A stretch of DNA of 5,440 nucleotides, taken from NCBI GenBank assembly GCA_015489295.1, contig WGAB01000214.1, forward strand, positions 1-5,440. The letters are read 5' to 3'. Made by a program: the position numbers and the translations under genes. This document shows, one piece after another, positions 4,962 through 5,440 of the stretch. Each line of letters begins with the position of its first letter. The first letter of the stretch is position 1. Below the pieces are notes generated by a model. It had not been told where the DNA came from, made no database searches, and saw only the letters and a list, made by a program, of their open reading frames with translations. Source of the DNA: Caldifarciminota bacterium. Its GTDB lineage: Bacteria; WOR-3; Hydrothermia; WGAB01.

Positions 4962-5440
4962 TTAGAACAGGCCCAGGGCCTCGTGCACCTCGGCCATGGT
5001 GCGGCGGGCCACCTCGCGGGCCCTGCGGCTGCCCTCCTCCAAAATCTCCACTACCTGCGCGTCGCTGATGCCGGCCCGCTTCTCCTGCAGGGGTTCCAGA
5101 TGCGCCTGGATCTGGCTCAGCAGCTTCTTTTTGCAGTCCACACAGCCCAGGGCACCGCTCCGGCAGTCGCGCTCAATGGCCTCCAGGTCGGGCGTGCCGA
5201 ACACCCGATGCAGCGCGAACACCGGGCAGATCTCGGGCCGCCCCGGATCGCCACGCCGGATCTTCTGGGGATCCGTGATCATCCGGCGTACCTTCTGGGC
5301 CAGGTCCTCGGGCTTCTCGGAGATCAGGATCGTGTTGCCCCGCGACTTGGACATGCGTTTGCCGTCGGTGCCCGGCACCCGGGGGAACCGGGTGAGCAGG
5401 GGCTCGGGCACCGGAAAGATCGGCGCATAGTACTCGTTGA
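4962..5440 (-). CDS. trpS: Tryptophanyl-tRNA synthetase, C-terminal part, with a probable iron-sulfur cysteine motif
   Basis: This class I synthetase charges tRNA-Trp with tryptophan in the cytosol. The window holds the last 158 residues; the N-terminal Rossmann part with the HIGH-type motif lies outside. The visible part starts NEYYAPIFPVPEPLLTRFPRVPGTDGKRMSKSRGNTI, where RMSKS (5357-5343) is the KMSKS catalytic loop. Four cysteines follow in the pattern C-x20-C-x6-C-x2-C (codons at 5228, 5165, 5144 and 5135) within ICPVFALHRVFG and GCVDCKKKLL. The TrpRS of Thermotoga maritima binds a [4Fe-4S] cluster through an equivalent C-x22-C-x6-C-x2-C motif near the anticodon-binding region, so the same is likely here. 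The frame is open to the window edge; the GTG at 5411 is internal, since conserved sequence continues upstream. The gene is close to its substrate tRNA-Trp. Confidence 0.95.
   Translation of the reverse strand, partial: NEYYAPIFPVPEPLLTRFPRVPGTDGKRMSKSRGNTILISEKPEDLAQKVRRMITDPQKIRRGDPGRPEICPVFALHRVFGTPDLEAIERDCRSGALGCVDCKKKLLSQIQAHLEPLQEKRAGISDAQVVEILEEGSRRAREVARRTMAEVHEALGLF

Noticed and set aside
4962..5411. GTG at 5411 as the trpS start
   Set aside because: The frame continues upstream with typical TrpRS sequence (NEYYAPIFP) to the window edge, so the GTG is internal.
1..5440. A hidden mobile, defence or other undescribed accessory system
   Set aside because: Every stretch longer than about 145 bases is occupied by a well-conserved housekeeping gene on one strand; no integrase, transposase, array or foreign-looking gene was found.

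Overview
The window is a chromosomal housekeeping locus read entirely on the minus strand. In transcription order it holds trpS (5' end outside the window), tRNA-Arg(CCT), tRNA-Trp(CCA), rpmG, secE, nusG, rplK, rplA, rplJ, rplL and the first third of rpoB. It is the classic bacterial secE-nusG-rplKAJL-rpoB cluster, with a tRNA-Trp and the L33 gene at its head and the tryptophanyl-tRNA synthetase gene just upstream. I see no mobile element, CRISPR array, phage gene or recognisable defence system.

The sequence is GC-rich by eye. The proteins are rich in Glu, Lys, Arg, Val and Leu, which suggests a thermophilic or thermotolerant bacterium. The RpoB N-terminal style (YSIPI, SKRRKIPITRLLKAL) and the gene order do not fix a phylum, and I make no firm assignment. 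The tRNA genes do not encode the 3' CCA.

Layout from the high-coordinate end. (1) 5440-4962 is the C-terminal part of trpS, with a KMSKS-type loop (RMSKS) and four cysteines spaced as in the [4Fe-4S] TrpRS of Thermotoga maritima. (2) 4961-4619 holds two tRNAs, each behind its own plausible sigma70-type promoter (TTGCGG-17-TACAAT and TTGACG-17-TAAGAT). The 143-nt gap between the tRNAs also has a long imperfect hairpin and a G-quadruplex motif just upstream of the second promoter. (3) 4567-1527 is a very tight run of seven genes: gaps are -1, 4, 18, 1, 2 and 2 nt, and each gene has a Shine-Dalgarno sequence, usually inside the preceding gene. (4) A gap of about 70 nt then leads to rpoB, whose start is odd: the best-placed start codon is ATT, and the only standard upstream candidate, a GTG, lies inside the Shine-Dalgarno sequence.

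Functionally the cluster couples tryptophan charging (TrpRS and its tRNA), the large-subunit GTPase centre and stalk proteins (L11, L1, L10, L12), L33, the SecE translocon subunit, and transcription (NusG, RNA polymerase beta). No intrinsic terminator is evident between the tRNA-Trp promoter and rpoB, so a long tRNA-mRNA co-transcript is likely. The long plus-strand reading frames are antisense shadows of these genes.
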